NCBI GenBank assembly: GCA_014323675.1
Contig: JACONN010000006.1
Span: 806,001 to 870,000 of the forward strand
DNA length: 64,000 bases
Reading direction: 5' to 3'
Source of the DNA: Hormoscilla sp. GM7CHS1pb
GTDB lineage: Bacteria; Cyanobacteriota; Cyanobacteriia; Cyanobacteriales; Desertifilaceae
Under the pieces are notes generated by a model that ran no database searches, was not told where the DNA came from, and saw only the letters and a program-made list of their open reading frames with translations. Numbering within the stretch: position 1 is the first letter of the stretch; each line of letters starts with the position of its first letter. Both the position numbers and the translations under genes were made by a program. Below, piece by piece: positions 1 through 8,256 of this stretch.

Positions 1-14
1 AGCATTACAAACGG

Positions 15-953
15 ATGAAGAAATTAATTCTGGCAATTCTCGGTGCCGGGGCTTGGGGATCGGCCCTGGCTAAGTTGGCTAGCGATAATGGTCATCATGT
101 CCGTATCTGGTCCCGCCGCAGCCCCTACAGTTTGCATGATGTCTTAGCTGATGTCTCTCTTGTTGTCTCTGCTATCCCGATGACAGCAGTTGTTGCTACT
201 TCTACCAAAATACAGGCGATCGGACTCCCTCTAAGAGCGATAATTGTCACGGCTACTAAGGGGTTAGACCCCCACAGCAGGCGCACTCCTGCCCAAATTT
301 GGCAAGATAACTTTCCCGATCGTCCTATTGTAGTGCTTTCTGGACCAAATCTCTCTAAGGAGATCGCACAGCAACTGCCTGCTGCTACTGTTGTTGCTAG
401 TACAGATCTCCATGCAGCTGTGACCGCACAACAGGTTTTTGCTTCCAAAAAGTTTCGCGTTTATACCAGTACAGACCCCCTGGGGACCGAGTTGGGCGGG
501 ACTCTCAAGAATACGATCGCGATCGCTGCTGGAGTCTGCGACGGCATGCAGCTGGGCACCAATGCCAAGTCGGCCCTCCTGACTCGCGCCTTGACAGAAA
601 TCCTTCGCATCGGTACCCATTTAGGCGGTCAAAGAGAAACCTTTTTCGGATTATCTGGCTTAGGGGATCTGCTGACAACTTGCAACAGCCCCCTCAGTCG
701 CAATTATCGGGTTGGTTACGGTTTGGCACAGGGAAAAACTCTAGAAGCAATCCTAGCAGAATTGCAGAGTACTGCCGAAGGTGTTAATACTACTAATGTG
801 CTGATTGATATTGCCCGTCGGGAGCAAATCCCCGTGCCCATCTCCTGGCAAGTGTATCTGTTGCTGAATAATCAAATCACGCCCCAACAGGCTGTGGAAG
901 CCTTGATGGAAAGAGATTTGAAGCCGGAATTTTATGGCCCAAGCCTGCCCTAA
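15..953 (+). CDS. gpsA: Glycerol-3-phosphate dehydrogenase [NAD(P)+]
   Basis: Reduces dihydroxyacetone phosphate to sn-glycerol-3-phosphate for membrane glycerolipid synthesis in the cytosol. The 312-residue product has the Rossmann dinucleotide motif GAGAWGSAL at about residues 10-18, the SGPNLSKEIA segment near 115, the catalytic lysine region GGTLKNTIAIAAG near 165, and the C-terminal substrate-domain motif GLSGLGDLLTT near 220. Length is normal for the family. ATG at 15 opens the frame directly before the nucleotide-binding strand, so little or nothing is missing. It converges on cysC, with a hairpin between them. Confidence 0.95.
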   Translation: MKKLILAILGAGAWGSALAKLASDNGHHVRIWSRRSPYSLHDVLADVSLVVSAIPMTAVVATSTKIQAIGLPLRAIIVTATKGLDPHSRRTPAQIWQDNFPDRPIVVLSGPNLSKEIAQQLPAATVVASTDLHAAVTAQQVFASKKFRVYTSTDPLGTELGGTLKNTIAIAAGVCDGMQLGTNAKSALLTRALTEILRIGTHLGGQRETFFGLSGLGDLLTTCNSPLSRNYRVGYGLAQGKTLEAILAELQSTAEGVNTTNVLIDIARREQIPVPISWQVYLLLNNQITPQQAVEALMERDLKPEFYGPSLP

Positions 954-1008
954 TTGTGAATTGCTAATTGTGAATTGCTAATGGGAACGAGATATGAAGG
1001 CGCTCTCT

Positions 1009-1033
1009 CGTTGCTAGTTTCTAGCTAGCAACG
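1009..1033. terminator. Hairpin between convergent gpsA and cysC
   Basis: CGTTGCTAG (1009-1017) pairs perfectly with CTAGCAACG (1025-1033) across a 7-nt loop. It lies between two convergent genes, where a bidirectional terminator is expected, but no T-run follows on either strand. The function is inferred from position. A short direct repeat (attgtgaattgcta, twice) lies just upstream at about 953-980. Confidence 0.4.
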
Positions 1034-1099
1034 ATGACCAGAGGCAGAGCCTCGTGCGCTCTCGGTTGGGCTTAGTCACGACCTCCAAACCGACGATAC

Positions 1100-1636
1100 C
1101 TATACTGAAGTAATATAATCCAACTCTTGCAGCTTCTGCAACACTTTTGCCACACTTTCTGACAACTCTTCCTTGTCAGTTCTGCATTCAATCTCCGGAT
1201 TGATTGGCGGTTCGTAAGGATCGGAAATTCCCGTAAACGCTTTAATTTCTCCGCTACGGGCCCGCTTGTAAAGTCCCTTCACATCCCGTTCTTCACACAC
1301 CGCCAAGGGCGCATTCACATAGACTTCCACAAAATCCTTAATCTTTTCCCGGACCTCTTGGCGGATCTCCCGATAGGGTGAAATCGCTGACACCAATACA
1401 ATCACCCCATTGCGCGTCAACAGGTGGGAGACAAAACCAATCCGACGGATGTTCTCATCTCGGTCTTCCTTACTAAACCCCAACCCTTTCGTCAGGTTCT
1501 GACGCACAATATCACCATCCAAGATTTCCAAAGGATATCCCTTCTCACCCAGTGCTTTCGCTACCGCCTGAGAGATTGTGGTTTTCCCCGCACCACTCAA
1601 ACCCGTAAACCATAGGGTTACGCCACGTTGCTGCAT
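1100..1636 (-). CDS. cysC: Adenylylsulfate (APS) kinase
   Basis: Phosphorylates adenosine 5'-phosphosulfate to PAPS, the activated sulfate used for sulfation and assimilatory reduction. The 178-residue protein begins with the Walker A motif GLSGAGKTT at residues 13-21, followed by LDGD and the EVYVNAPLAVCEERDVKGLYKRAR segment typical of CysC, and FTGISDPYEPP near 135. Length matches single-domain CysC. It is the last gene of a minus-strand cluster: only 12 bp separate it from the Usp gene, and the SLC13 anion permease gene is one further upstream. That order suggests co-transcription of sulfate uptake and activation. Confidence 0.94.
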   Translation of the reverse strand: MQQRGVTLWFTGLSGAGKTTISQAVAKALGEKGYPLEILDGDIVRQNLTKGLGFSKEDRDENIRRIGFVSHLLTRNGVIVLVSAISPYREIRQEVREKIKDFVEVYVNAPLAVCEERDVKGLYKRARSGEIKAFTGISDPYEPPINPEIECRTDKEELSESVAKVLQKLQELDYITSV

Positions 1637-1648
1637 AGTAATTGCTCC

Positions 1649-2083
1649 TTATTCTTCCTCAATATACTCTACTATTTCTGGTAGCTTGTCAAGGGCAGAT
1701 GTCAGAGAGTTTAAGTTCGAGCCAGCAATCACGATCTTTGCCGGGTCTTGCTTGGCGATCTGCAGGATATAATCGAACAATGACGGTTCTTCTACTACCC
1801 CTTCAATCTGAAGCTCGATTCCCTTTGCTTTCCGTTGCACCCGCTGGAGTACGTCATCGGCCAGCCCTCGGTAACCTGCTAACATTGAACTTTGTAAATT
1901 CCGCAGGGAACTATGACCGATAAAGCCCACCTCTGCTAGGTCGTGCATCATATTACCCATTGCCTGGGTGCCAATAAAGTAGACTACAACTAGCTGGGTT
2001 TGCCGCTGCTGTGCCTCTGATATCGCCCGCCACATCGCCTCGTCATAAGCATAGGGATTGGCGATCGCCAGCCAAACATTCAT
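1649..2083 (-). CDS. UspA-like nucleotide-binding stress protein
   Basis: A 144-residue single-domain protein with the alternating beta/alpha pattern of the universal stress protein family: strand LVVVYFIG near 31-38, and a C-terminal IVIAGSNLNSLTSALDKLP loop in the place where Usp proteins bind ATP. The canonical G-2x-G-9x-G-S/T signature is not clear, so ATP binding is uncertain. It is packed between the SLC13 permease gene (1 bp away) and cysC (12 bp), so it is probably translated from the same message. Its specific role is unknown; a regulator of transport or sulfur status is inference only. Confidence 0.7.
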   Translation of the reverse strand: MNVWLAIANPYAYDEAMWRAISEAQQRQTQLVVVYFIGTQAMGNMMHDLAEVGFIGHSSLRNLQSSMLAGYRGLADDVLQRVQRKAKGIELQIEGVVEEPSLFDYILQIAKQDPAKIVIAGSNLNSLTSALDKLPEIVEYIEEE

Positions 2084-2084
2084 G

Positions 2085-3542
2085 TTACACCCCTAATCCT
2101 ACTATTGGCCAATAGAACTTAGCCATTGCTAAAAATATGAAAAATCCGATCGCTTTCAGCCACAAGCCCCGCTGAAAGGCTTGAAAGGGAGAGACATAGC
2201 CACTACCAATCACGATCGCCATCACTGGCGTACTCACGGGTAACAGAAATGCGATCCCCGAGGGCAGGGTAACGCCCAAAGTCATCGCCCTGGGATCTAT
2301 GCCATACTTGGCTGCTAAAGCTAGCCCGATCGGCATTAGCACTGCCACTGCGGCAGCATTACTCATGCCTTCTGTTAAAATCAGAATTACAGCCACGATC
2401 GCCACAAAAGTAACGGTACCAGAATCAATCCAGCCCAACAAGTTTTGCGCCAATTCTGCTGCTGCCCCCGTATCCCGCAGCATGGCCGAAAGGGCGATCG
2501 CGCTACCATACATCAGGAAAATCCCCCAGTTCACATCTTCTTCTACCTCTTGCCAATCTACCAAGCCGAAGACGAAGCTCAATAGTACCCCAAAAAAGGC
2601 GATCGTATCTAAACCCCAAGCTTCTCCTTGAAAAATCCACAGTCCGATGGTCAGCACCGTCACCGCCGCCGTGCCCAGTTCCCGTTTGGAAATTGGTCCC
2701 AGGTCTTGCGATCGCCTCAAAAGGAACTTGTGAGCTGTAGATAGAGAAACAACCGTACCTCGTCCAATTTGCAGCAGTAAACCATAGGCCACCAGTAACA
2801 AGGCTAACACTAAAGGGATAGACCAGATAAACCACTGCACAAAACTGATAGATTCACCCGTGGTGCTGCGGAGAACGCCCAAGGCTAAAGGGGCTCTAGC
2901 GCCCCCCAGCAGGGTAGCGATGCCACCGATGCCCGACCCCCAACCCAAGGCTAAGAATGCCGCCAGTCCAAAGCGTCCGCCAGGCTTTGCCCCTGCTGCT
3001 TGCACCACTTCCAAAACTACGGGAAATAGCATGGCCGTGACTGCATAGGAACTGATGACAAAAGACATCAAGGCCGATAGCAGTAAGATAGATGCGATCA
3101 GAACATTCTGACCGTAACCAAACCGGGATACCACAGCTACTGCCAGGCGGCTACTCAGTCCCGATCGCATGACTGGACTGGCCAGGATAAAGGCCCCCAA
3201 GACAAAAAACACCGCCCGGTTGCCAAAATAGGCATAGGTAGCTTCCGAGGACAGAACGCCGCTGAGAGGAATCAGAAAGAGCACCATCAGTCCTGTCACC
3301 GCTACGGGTAGGGTGTTAGTTCCCCAGAGGAAAGCCGTCACTGCAAATACGGCCAATGCTCGTTTTGCTTCCATTTCCAGTCCCGGGAAAGGAACTATGA
3401 GGACCGCCCCATAAATAATCGCGGCCCCCAGGCACGAAAGCCAACGATTTTGGCGCTTGCGGGATAAACGCAACCAACTGCGTAGCTGTGTCAGGATCTG
3501 CATCAAAACTAAATCTGTAATATTAGTTCTAGTAGGGCCCAC
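2085..3542 (-). CDS. SLC13/DASS-family anion permease
   Basis: Integral membrane transporter of 485 residues with about 11-12 hydrophobic segments. The two pseudo-repeated hairpin regions of the divalent anion:Na+ symporter family are visible: LGWGSGIGGIATLLGGARAP near 205, and EGMSNAAAVAVLMPIG near 400, where the family usually has SNT motifs. Substrates in this family include sulfate, phosphate and dicarboxylates. The adjacent cysC makes sulfate the best guess here, by inference. The first ATG is at 3542; a second Met at residue 15 is an equally plausible start. It ends 1 bp before the Usp gene and begins 8 bp after the MscS gene. Confidence 0.85.
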   Translation of the reverse strand: MGPTRTNITDLVLMQILTQLRSWLRLSRKRQNRWLSCLGAAIIYGAVLIVPFPGLEMEAKRALAVFAVTAFLWGTNTLPVAVTGLMVLFLIPLSGVLSSEATYAYFGNRAVFFVLGAFILASPVMRSGLSSRLAVAVVSRFGYGQNVLIASILLLSALMSFVISSYAVTAMLFPVVLEVVQAAGAKPGGRFGLAAFLALGWGSGIGGIATLLGGARAPLALGVLRSTTGESISFVQWFIWSIPLVLALLLVAYGLLLQIGRGTVVSLSTAHKFLLRRSQDLGPISKRELGTAAVTVLTIGLWIFQGEAWGLDTIAFFGVLLSFVFGLVDWQEVEEDVNWGIFLMYGSAIALSAMLRDTGAAAELAQNLLGWIDSGTVTFVAIVAVILILTEGMSNAAAVAVLMPIGLALAAKYGIDPRAMTLGVTLPSGIAFLLPVSTPVMAIVIGSGYVSPFQAFQRGLWLKAIGFFIFLAMAKFYWPIVGLGV

Positions 3543-3550
3543 TATAGCAA

Positions 3551-5014
3551 TTAAAGGCTAAAGATTTCTTTCAGCCGCGAGCGCACCCAATCTACTGGAT
3601 TATTGTATAATTCCGTTTCCGATAATAACCCCATTGCAAGCAGTTGCTGTCGCCGCTGGGATAATTCCTCTTGATGCTTCACGATCTCTTGGGCGATCGA
3701 CTCTGACAATTCTGGATGTTCGTGTAATATTTTTTCCAATCCATTGTGGTCCAGGGCGAACAGAATTGTATCTTCTAAGGCCCGAGCATATGCCGTGCGG
3801 GGAATTCCCAACATTAAAGACAATTCTCCAAAAAATTGTCCCGAACTCAGGGTTGCCAGATGCTTATTCAGATTTTCTAAGAATATTTCTACCGACCCCG
3901 AAAGAACAATATAAAACGCATCTCCTGGATCCCCTTCCCGAAAGAGCATCTCTGATGCTTGCAGGCGGCGTCGATACCCCAGTTCAATCAATTCCCTCAA
4001 GTATAAATCGTTAAAGTTTTCAAAGTAACTCAGTCCCCGCAGTAATGCACTCAGAGATAATGTCTGTTGTGCGGGTAACTGTTTTTGTGGTAATTTGTCA
4101 ATATTGGGGACATCCGACTCTAGTTGCGGGTATACGTGCGATCGCTCGGTCAATTTTTCGGGATTCCGCAGCCACAAATCCCTTTGCGGTAATGCTATAG
4201 TGATATTATGTTGGCGAAAATTATAGTCAATGATAAAGTACAAGGAGCTTTTAATAGCAACTATGCCATAGATTTTTTTGACGTACACCCAGAGTTCAAA
4301 ATCTAAAGAACTATTGCCGAAGCCGATAAGAATCACTCGGGGACGAGGATTGTATAATACCGCCGGTTCCCTATAGGCACTATCTAACAGAGTTTCCGTG
4401 ACTAATACGGTATCGCTACCATAGGCGACTCCCACTGAAATTTTAATCGGACCATGGTAGCGTTCGGCACTCATATTAGTCACCTTGTTGTCAACCAGTT
4501 TACTGTTAGGAACAACTAGGTCAAACTTATCCCAAGTCTGAATAACAGTAGAGCGAAGATAGATTTCTTTGATATATCCGATCGACCCATCAAATTCAAT
4601 ATAATCTCCAGACTTTAGTTTACCTTCCACCAGTAAAATCATACCACTGACAAAGTTTTTCGTAACATCTTGCAGTCCGAAGCCAATCCCTACTCCTAAG
4701 CCACCGGCTATGACCGCCAAAGAAGCGAGATTGAAACCAATAGTTTGCAGGACGAGTAAAAAGATTAAGCTGCCAAGGCCATAGCTGATAATTATAGATA
4801 TCACTTCTCGGTTAGCCTCGTCAATGCCGAGTCTGACAAGCAGCCTCCTTTTGAGGAAAGTCTTGAAAGCGCGAGTCAGTCCGATGACAAGGAGTATCCA
4901 CCCGATCTTGATTAAGATATCCAGGAGGGAAAGAGACTTATCCCCAATATTAAACATGGGTTCTGTAAACCAGTGGTATGTTATAATTGATAAGAGCTGT
5001 TTCTTGACGTTCAT
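3551..5014 (-). CDS. MscS-type channel with cyclic-nucleotide-binding domain
   Basis: 487 residues. The N-terminal hydrophobic helices are followed by the pore-lining and beta domain of MscS (GFGLQDVTKNFVSGMILL near 110, then GDYIEFDGSIGYIKEI and VVPNSKLVDNKVTN). The C-terminal half carries a cNMP-binding domain, with FREGDPGDAFYIVLSG near 360 and the phosphate-binding cassette FFGELSLMLGIPRTAYARA near 395, including the Glu and Arg that contact the cyclic nucleotide. This domain pair is known in bacteria as cyclic-nucleotide-gated MscS-like channels (bCNG). It is the first gene of the cluster with the SLC13 permease, usp and cysC. Confidence 0.9.
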   Translation of the reverse strand: MNVKKQLLSIITYHWFTEPMFNIGDKSLSLLDILIKIGWILLVIGLTRAFKTFLKRRLLVRLGIDEANREVISIIISYGLGSLIFLLVLQTIGFNLASLAVIAGGLGVGIGFGLQDVTKNFVSGMILLVEGKLKSGDYIEFDGSIGYIKEIYLRSTVIQTWDKFDLVVPNSKLVDNKVTNMSAERYHGPIKISVGVAYGSDTVLVTETLLDSAYREPAVLYNPRPRVILIGFGNSSLDFELWVYVKKIYGIVAIKSSLYFIIDYNFRQHNITIALPQRDLWLRNPEKLTERSHVYPQLESDVPNIDKLPQKQLPAQQTLSLSALLRGLSYFENFNDLYLRELIELGYRRRLQASEMLFREGDPGDAFYIVLSGSVEIFLENLNKHLATLSSGQFFGELSLMLGIPRTAYARALEDTILFALDHNGLEKILHEHPELSESIAQEIVKHQEELSQRRQQLLAMGLLSETELYNNPVDWVRSRLKEIFSL

Positions 5015-5303
5015 TGCTGTACCTGATGGGAGTTAAATAATGCTATACTAACCCTAATCCTAATTGTGAATTTTAAATTGTAAATGTAACTCCTGGAGTT
5101 GGGGTGATAAGTAAAGCTGATCATCACGCAAAATTAAGGGTTTCAGCCTATACGAGCTCTAAAAATTGTATAGAACTATTACATTCTCGCTTCGGTCAGT
5201 ATATCTGCTGGCGGCTTCGGCACGTCAGATTACGGCAGTGCTACCCTATTATGGCTATGTTAGAAAACCGTAGCTCTAAATGTATTGCTTCTCCCATTGA
5301 TAA

Positions 5304-5660
5304 TTAAGCGATGTCACCTTTTTCCCTTCCCCAATTTAACCATGCAGAAGCCATCTGTTTTACTTTTCCGCGTTGCGAAGGTAGTACGGGGTTTTCCTGA
5401 GTAATCTCCCGCAAAGCTGGCAGCCAGTATAGCGGATTTTGGCTTTCTACTGCTAACAAAAAAGGAATTACTGCTTCCCCCATACTAATTATTTCTCGGT
5501 ACGCAGGATGTTTTGCCATCTCGACCGTAGATGACATCCCTGCTACTGCTTGACTCCATTGGGAAGCAAGAGAGGCGAACTTTGAAGCGATCGGGTGGGC
5601 GCTCTCGGACACGAACTGCTCGCTCACTTGCAGCGCGACTTGAAGGCAAAATCGGTGCAT
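5304..5660 (-). CDS. Conserved cyanobacterial hypothetical protein
   Basis: 118 residues. I recognise the core as a cyanobacterial family without assigned function, in which a strongly conserved MAKHPAYREIISMGEAVIPF segment (residues about 48-67) is followed by PLYWLPALREITQENPV and a terminal ASAWLNWGREKG. It is usually a small soluble protein found near putative toxins. Residues about 17-25 (VSESAHPI) are encoded by a piece of the palindromic repeat found in full at 61147-61217, so the N-terminus may be a later addition; a downstream start is possible. Confidence 0.7.
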   Translation of the reverse strand: MHRFCLQVALQVSEQFVSESAHPIASKFASLASQWSQAVAGMSSTVEMAKHPAYREIISMGEAVIPFLLAVESQNPLYWLPALREITQENPVLPSQRGKVKQMASAWLNWGREKGDIA

Positions 5661-5820
5661 CTGGTGTTCGGAGTTGTCGGATCTGTTGGCATATTGGGAG
5701 TATATGCATAGGCGTTTTCAAGCCCGTGTATTAGTAAAATTGAGGGAGAGTCTATATTATGATTGCGGTTAATTTGATGAAAAAGGTTCTCGCAGCGGAG
5801 GGGGCCCTGCGCGTGTAGCA

Positions 5821-6229
5821 CAGCAGTTTAGCGATCAGTTACAGCCTAGCACAGAGAAAGCCGAACAGGTGGCTCTTAATACTTTTGCTGTCTATGCCGT
5901 GCATTTCTACTTGAAGTGTTTGCAAGTGGAAACTGATTTGCAAAAGAGTGATAGCTAAAACCCGGAGATATGTGGCTGATTTGGTGGTGAAAGGTCGAGG
6001 TAAGTTAGAATGTCGTCCAGTTTTGCCAGGTGCGACAGTTTGTCAGCTGCCCCTGGAAGCTAGAGACGATCGCATTGGTTATGTAGTGGTACAGGTTGAT
6101 AAAAGGGCAAGGGAAGCAACTCTCTTGGGGTATGCTCAAACGGCAGCAGATGGGGCGATCGACCTTGGCAAGTTGCGCCTGATCGCATCTTTAATCCCTT
6201 ACCTTTTTTGTAACTACCATTACAGTTGA
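5821..6229 (+). pseudogene. DUF1822 family protein fragment, frameshifted
   Basis: Two reading frames together give the C-terminal part of a DUF1822 protein, a cyanobacterial family often near STAND or two-component genes. The first frame (5821-5955) reads EKAEQVALNTFAVYAVHFYL and ends in a stop. The second (from about 5950) continues with VKGRGKLECRPVLPG and RIGYVVVQVDKRAREATLLG. Both are hallmark segments of the family and are split by one frameshift near 5955. The 5' portion is missing and is replaced by a copy of a GC-rich dispersed repeat at about 5790-5817. Non-functional as it stands. Confidence 0.72.
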
Positions 6230-6438
6230 AAGGCATCATTACTCGATATTTATAACACAGCTAAACGGATAATGAAAGCACGATCGCAGTTTTTGAGGGT
6301 GAATCTCTGGCTATAACCGGTGAAAGTCAAGGCCCAGCAATCTTGCCAGTTAGAACCGGAGCAGTCAGCTGTAAGATGACTTGTTATAGAGGGTGATCGG
6401 GTGTAAGATAAGAGATCGTGTCGAATAATAACCGAGCC

Positions 6439-6636
6439 ATGCCCAAACTGAAAACCCGGAGAGCAGCTGCCAAGCGTTTCAAAGCCACTGGCAGCGGCAA
6501 GATTTTCCGCCGCAAGGCCAATAGAAATCACCTGCTAGAGCACAAGGGTGCCCAGAGGAAGCGCCGTCTGTCGAAAAAGGCTCTGGTGCATGAAACCAAT
6601 GAAGAAAACGTGCGCCTGATGGTGCCTTATTTGTAA
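6439..6636 (+). CDS. rpmI: Ribosomal protein L35 (bL35)
   Basis: A 65-residue basic protein of the 50S subunit. It starts with MPKLKTRRAAAKRFKATGSG, the diagnostic bL35 N-terminus, which fixes the start at 6439 although the frame is open from 6418. It has the usual KHLL-like segment (NHLLEHKGAQRKRRLSKKAL) and length. rplT follows, as in most bacteria, but a 117-bp palindromic element has been inserted between the two genes. infC is not upstream. Confidence 0.97.
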   Translation: MPKLKTRRAAAKRFKATGSGKIFRRKANRNHLLEHKGAQRKRRLSKKALVHETNEENVRLMVPYL

Positions 6637-6662
6637 ATTGACTGGTGACTGGTGATAACGGG

Positions 6663-6779
6663 AGATCCCCCCACCCGATTTTCGGTCGTTTCCGGGAGCA
6701 CCCACCCTGTTGTGTCGCATCCAGCGCACAACATGGGTGAGTGCTCCCGGAAACGAAAGTCCGCGGACCGTGGGGATCT
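6663..6779. repeat. Long palindromic element, copy A
   Basis: A 117-bp imperfect palindrome with perfect 8-bp ends, AGATCCCC and GGGGATCT. The arms pair along most of their length (TCGGTCGTTTCCGGGAGCACCC against the GTGCTCCCGGAAACGAA side). The core stem CACCCACCCTGTTGTG / CACAACATGGGTGAGTG surrounds a 12-nt loop TCGCATCCAGCG. Related copies lie at 14760, 59021, 61147 and 62773. It sits between rpmI and rplT and could affect their shared message. Confidence 0.85.
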
Positions 6780-6844
6780 GACAGGAAAGATGGTGAGACA
6801 AACGGACAGGACTAACTGACAACACAAACTAAGGACAACTAGCT

Positions 6845-7204
6845 ATGTCAAGGGTAAAACGCGGCAATGTAGCACGCTTGCGCCGCAAAAAAATTCTCAA
6901 ACTGGCAAAAGGATTTCGCGGATCTCACTCAAAACTGTTCCGCACCGCAAATCAAAGGGTGATGAAAGCCTTGCGGAATGCTTATCGCGATCGCCGGAAG
7001 CGGAAGCGTGATTTCCGTCGCCTGTGGATCGTGCGGGTAAACGCAGCAGCGCGGAACCATGGCATGAGTTACAGCCAGTTGATGGGTAACCTGAAGAAAG
7101 CGGATATCCAACTTAACCGCAAGATGCTAGCTCAAATGGCGATCCTGGATCCTGCTGGCTTCGCTAAAGTGGTGGAAGTAGCAGCCCAAGCAAAAGCATC
7201 CTAA
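6845..7204 (+). CDS. rplT: Ribosomal protein L20 (bL20)
   Basis: A 119-residue 50S assembly protein. The sequence MSRVKRGNVARLRRKKILKL followed by AKGFRGSHSKLFRTANQ and the central RRDFRRLWI-type motif (KRDFRRLWIVRVNAAAR) is typical and full length. In many bacteria L20 represses its own operon by binding the leader. Here the rpmI-rplT spacer holds a palindromic element, so any such control in the spacer would have been altered. ATG at 6845 follows a purine-rich stretch. Confidence 0.97.
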   Translation: MSRVKRGNVARLRRKKILKLAKGFRGSHSKLFRTANQRVMKALRNAYRDRRKRKRDFRRLWIVRVNAAARNHGMSYSQLMGNLKKADIQLNRKMLAQMAILDPAGFAKVVEVAAQAKAS

Positions 7205-7229
7205 ATGGTTAACGGCGGTGGTTCGACGG

Positions 7230-7283
7230 GCGGTGTCTGGACCGTGCCGAGTCCTGAAGGACTCGGCACGGTCCAGACACCGC
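7230..7283. repeat. Perfect 26-bp inverted repeat with 2-nt loop
   Basis: A perfect palindrome: 26 bp (7230-7255) then GA then the exact complement (7258-7283). The arms contain GGTGTCTGGACCGTGCCGAG. It begins 26 bp after the rplT stop. Such a GC-rich hairpin would stop or protect the rpmI-rplT transcript, but there is no T-run, so it is either a processing element or a mobile palindrome. Confidence 0.85.
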
Positions 7284-7409
7284 AGGGGGCGAAGCAAGAG
7301 AGGGACAATCGATACTCAATCAGCCGCGATTATTGTATCCCTGATGCTTTGCCCTGCCTCACAGTTGTAGGATCTGAGGCATTGGAAATCAGGAGTTTAA
7401 GTGTAAATT

Positions 7410-8225
7410 GTGGCTCCAAAATCGCAGATCCCAAATCGGATTACTGGCTTTCTGTTGGCGATCGCCCCGATCCTGTCTCCTTTGGCCAGTATCCAGAGGC
7501 CGAATCTAGTCATGGCCGCAGAACTAGAAGCGATCGCCCAGCGGGGATATTTAATAGTAGGGGTAAAGGACAACCTGCGTCCTCTAGGGTTTCGGGATGC
7601 CAGGGGTAATTTACAAGGACTGGAAATTGACATCGCCCGGCGTCTAGCATCGGAACTGCTAGGGAGTTCCGATGCCGTCAAATTGCAGCCCCTAGCAAAT
7701 CAAGACCGGTTAGATGCAGTGCAGTCGGGTACGGTAGATCTGGCGATCGCCCGAGTAACCTCAACAGAACCGCGTTTGCGGGTAGTCAGCTTCAGCAGGC
7801 CCTACTATATAGATGGTACGACCTTTGTCACCAAGTTAGGGTTCGTGGGACAGCTAGAAGACCTGGCCGGACAGCGGATAGCACTGTTAAATGGTGCAAG
7901 CACGATCGCCTCTGTGCGGTATTTTCTGCCCAAGGCCCGGCTGGTAGGAGTAGACTCTTATCAAGAAGCCCTGGCACTGTTAGAATCTGGTGCAGCGGAT
8001 GTCTTTGCCGCCGATGCAAGCGTGTTAGCAGGATGGGTGCAGGAGTATCGGCAGTACCGGCTGCTACCCTATCGGATTTCCGCAGAAGCCTTATCTGTAG
8101 TCATGCCCAAAGGATTGCAGTATGATGACTTACGGCGACAGGTAAATCAGGCGATCGCCCGTTGGAAAGAGTCAGGTTGGCTTGACAAGAGGGCCAAACA
8201 TTGGGGTTTTCCCGTACCAGAGTAG
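7410..8225 (+). CDS. Family 3 extracellular solute-binding protein (amino acid type)
   Basis: 271 residues starting with GTG. A hydrophobic signal segment (ITGFLLAIAPILSPLA, residues about 11-26) is followed by the periplasmic binding fold: AQRGYLIVGVKDNLRPLGFRD near 43, GLEIDIARRLASELLG near 70, AVQSGTVDLAIARVTSTEPR near 104, and SFSRPYYIDGTTFV. These are the standard landmarks of SBP_bac_3 proteins that feed polar amino acid ABC importers. No permease or ATPase gene is adjacent, so it is an orphan component here. The precise ligand cannot be read from the sequence. Confidence 0.88.
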   Translation: MAPKSQIPNRITGFLLAIAPILSPLASIQRPNLVMAAELEAIAQRGYLIVGVKDNLRPLGFRDARGNLQGLEIDIARRLASELLGSSDAVKLQPLANQDRLDAVQSGTVDLAIARVTSTEPRLRVVSFSRPYYIDGTTFVTKLGFVGQLEDLAGQRIALLNGASTIASVRYFLPKARLVGVDSYQEALALLESGAADVFAADASVLAGWVQEYRQYRLLPYRISAEALSVVMPKGLQYDDLRRQVNQAIARWKESGWLDKRAKHWGFPVPE

Positions 8226-8256
8226 CATGTAAAAGATAATTGAATTATTGCCGCCC

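Noticed and set aside
5015..5303. Small plus-strand frame of 67 codons at 5104
   Set aside because: No ribosome site, no recognisable similarity, and composition like the surrounding non-coding DNA.
7205..7609. 134-codon frame downstream of rplT
   Set aside because: It covers the 26-bp palindrome and overlaps the solute-binding protein gene in another frame; no conserved features.
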